From contig JBKBWT010000144.1 in the NCBI GenBank assembly GCA_046314415.1, positions 1 to 14,904 of the forward strand: a stretch of DNA of 14,904 bases, read 5' to 3'. The DNA comes from JADJNW01 sp046314415. Its GTDB lineage: Bacteria > Bacteroidota > Bacteroidia > Chitinophagales > Saprospiraceae. This document shows positions 14,588 to 14,904 of the stretch, piece after piece; positions within the stretch are counted from its first letter, which is position 1; each line of letters starts with the position of its first letter. The translations under genes were made by a program, and so were the position numbers. The notes beneath the pieces were generated by a model. That model made no database searches, was not told the origin of the DNA, and was given only the letters and a program-made list of their open reading frames with translations.

Positions 14588-14794
14588 TTAAATTCGTAAT
14601 AAAGATAAATCAAAAATGAATTCAGACAGCACATTTTCGCCACTTAATTGTGCATCAAATCCTTTTATTTCCGTCGTTGAGCCATCGGCACGATAAATCC
14701 AGGCTTTTCCTTTTTCCGGATCAATGAGCCAGCCAAGCTGAACGCCATTTTCGATCCATTCTTCCATTTTAGCCTTTAAATCTTTTAACTGAGA
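14588..14794 (-). pseudogene. C-terminal remnant of a Uma2-family (DUF820) endonuclease-like protein
   Basis: The frame from 14794 to TAA at 14588-14590 encodes 68 residues, SQLKDLKAKMEEWIENGVQL then GWLIDPEKGKAWIY and LSGENVLSEFIFDLSLLRI. The K-M-x-E-W/Y-I-x-N-G-V-x-L-G-W-L-I-D-P core and the LSGE-x-V-L-x-x-F-x-x-x-L ending are diagnostic of Uma2. These proteins have a PD-(D/E)xK nuclease-like fold and occur in many copies in Bacteroidota and cyanobacteria. The upstream part with the acidic motif is missing: an in-frame TAA lies at 14795-14797 and no full-length N-terminal half can be read in the window. ATG at 14764 could start a 58-residue product. It looks like a decayed copy, but a sequencing error cannot be excluded. 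Confidence 0.6.
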
Positions 14795-14904
14795 TTACGC
14801 AGGTAAAAAATTAGGAAAAAAAAGTTCTTTGACAGTTACGACCTTTGGAGGATGAAATTTCCAGCTACTTTCGAGTTGTATGTGGACTATTTGATAGCCA
14901 ACCA
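14795..14904 (-). CDS. C-terminal end of an unrecognised open frame, cut by the window edge
   Basis: The frame is open from the right edge to TAA at 14795-14797 and gives 35 residues, VGYQIVHIQLESSWKFHPPK then VVTVKELFFPNFLPA. It shares the reading frame of the Uma2 remnant, so a Uma2 gene split by the stop is one option. The residues do not show a family motif I can name, and a separate gene is equally possible. Confidence 0.3.
   Translation of the reverse strand, partial: VGYQIVHIQLESSWKFHPPKVVTVKELFFPNFLPA

Overview
The window looks like a chromosomal segment of a Bacteroidota member, probably a Saprospiria- or Chitinophagia-like environmental bacterium. This is inferred from gene families that are common there (DUF3667, DUF4382 lipoproteins, a multidomain secreted GH16 enzyme, a Tat-exported Gfo/Idh/MocA oxidoreductase, UPF0175/DUF3368 modules), from lipoproteins with acidic residues after the lipid cysteine, and from AT-rich intergenic DNA with few Shine-Dalgarno-like sites. 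No rRNA, tRNA, insertion sequence, phage gene or CRISPR array was found.

Layout. 1-1907 (-): 5' part of a secreted GH16 beta-glucanase (laminarinase type) running off the left edge. 1908-2558: no intact gene, but an array of degenerate 21-bp tandem repeats (at least 16 units in perfect phase, probably 19) that stays open in three reading frames and overlaps a broken heptad-repeat frame. 2559-4955: a defence or antidote-flavoured block with an ADP-ribosylglycohydrolase (-), a SMI1/KNR4-like immunity-type protein (-) and a UPF0175/PIN toxin-antitoxin pair (+). 5040-6458 (-): Tat-exported Gfo/Idh/MocA oxidoreductase with a cysteine cluster. 6623-7666 (+): lipoprotein of the proline iminopeptidase-like alpha/beta hydrolase family. 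7756-8454 (+): DUF3667 membrane protein. 8510-8713 (-): CsbD-like stress protein. 8909-9706 (-): outer-membrane beta-barrel protein. 9853-10044 (-): possible small gene. 10333-11292 (+): DUF4382 lipoprotein behind a repeat-containing leader. 13578-11398 (-): an SDR oxidoreductase followed by a group II PLP decarboxylase, probably one operon. 13750-14553 (-): a protein with a NuiA-like C-terminal domain. 14588-14904 (-): the tail of a Uma2-type protein, cut off at its 5' side.

Four or five hairpins can be read as intrinsic terminators and they agree well with the gene boundaries. The genes do not form one pathway. The envelope and export theme (GH16, oxidoreductase, two lipoproteins, beta-barrel, DUF3667) is typical of a polymer-degrading Bacteroidota cell. 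The 2.1-5.0 kb and 13.7-14.9 kb segments have an accessory character: repeats, orphan immunity-type genes, a toxin-antitoxin pair and a gene remnant. The most unusual item is the 21-bp repeat array.
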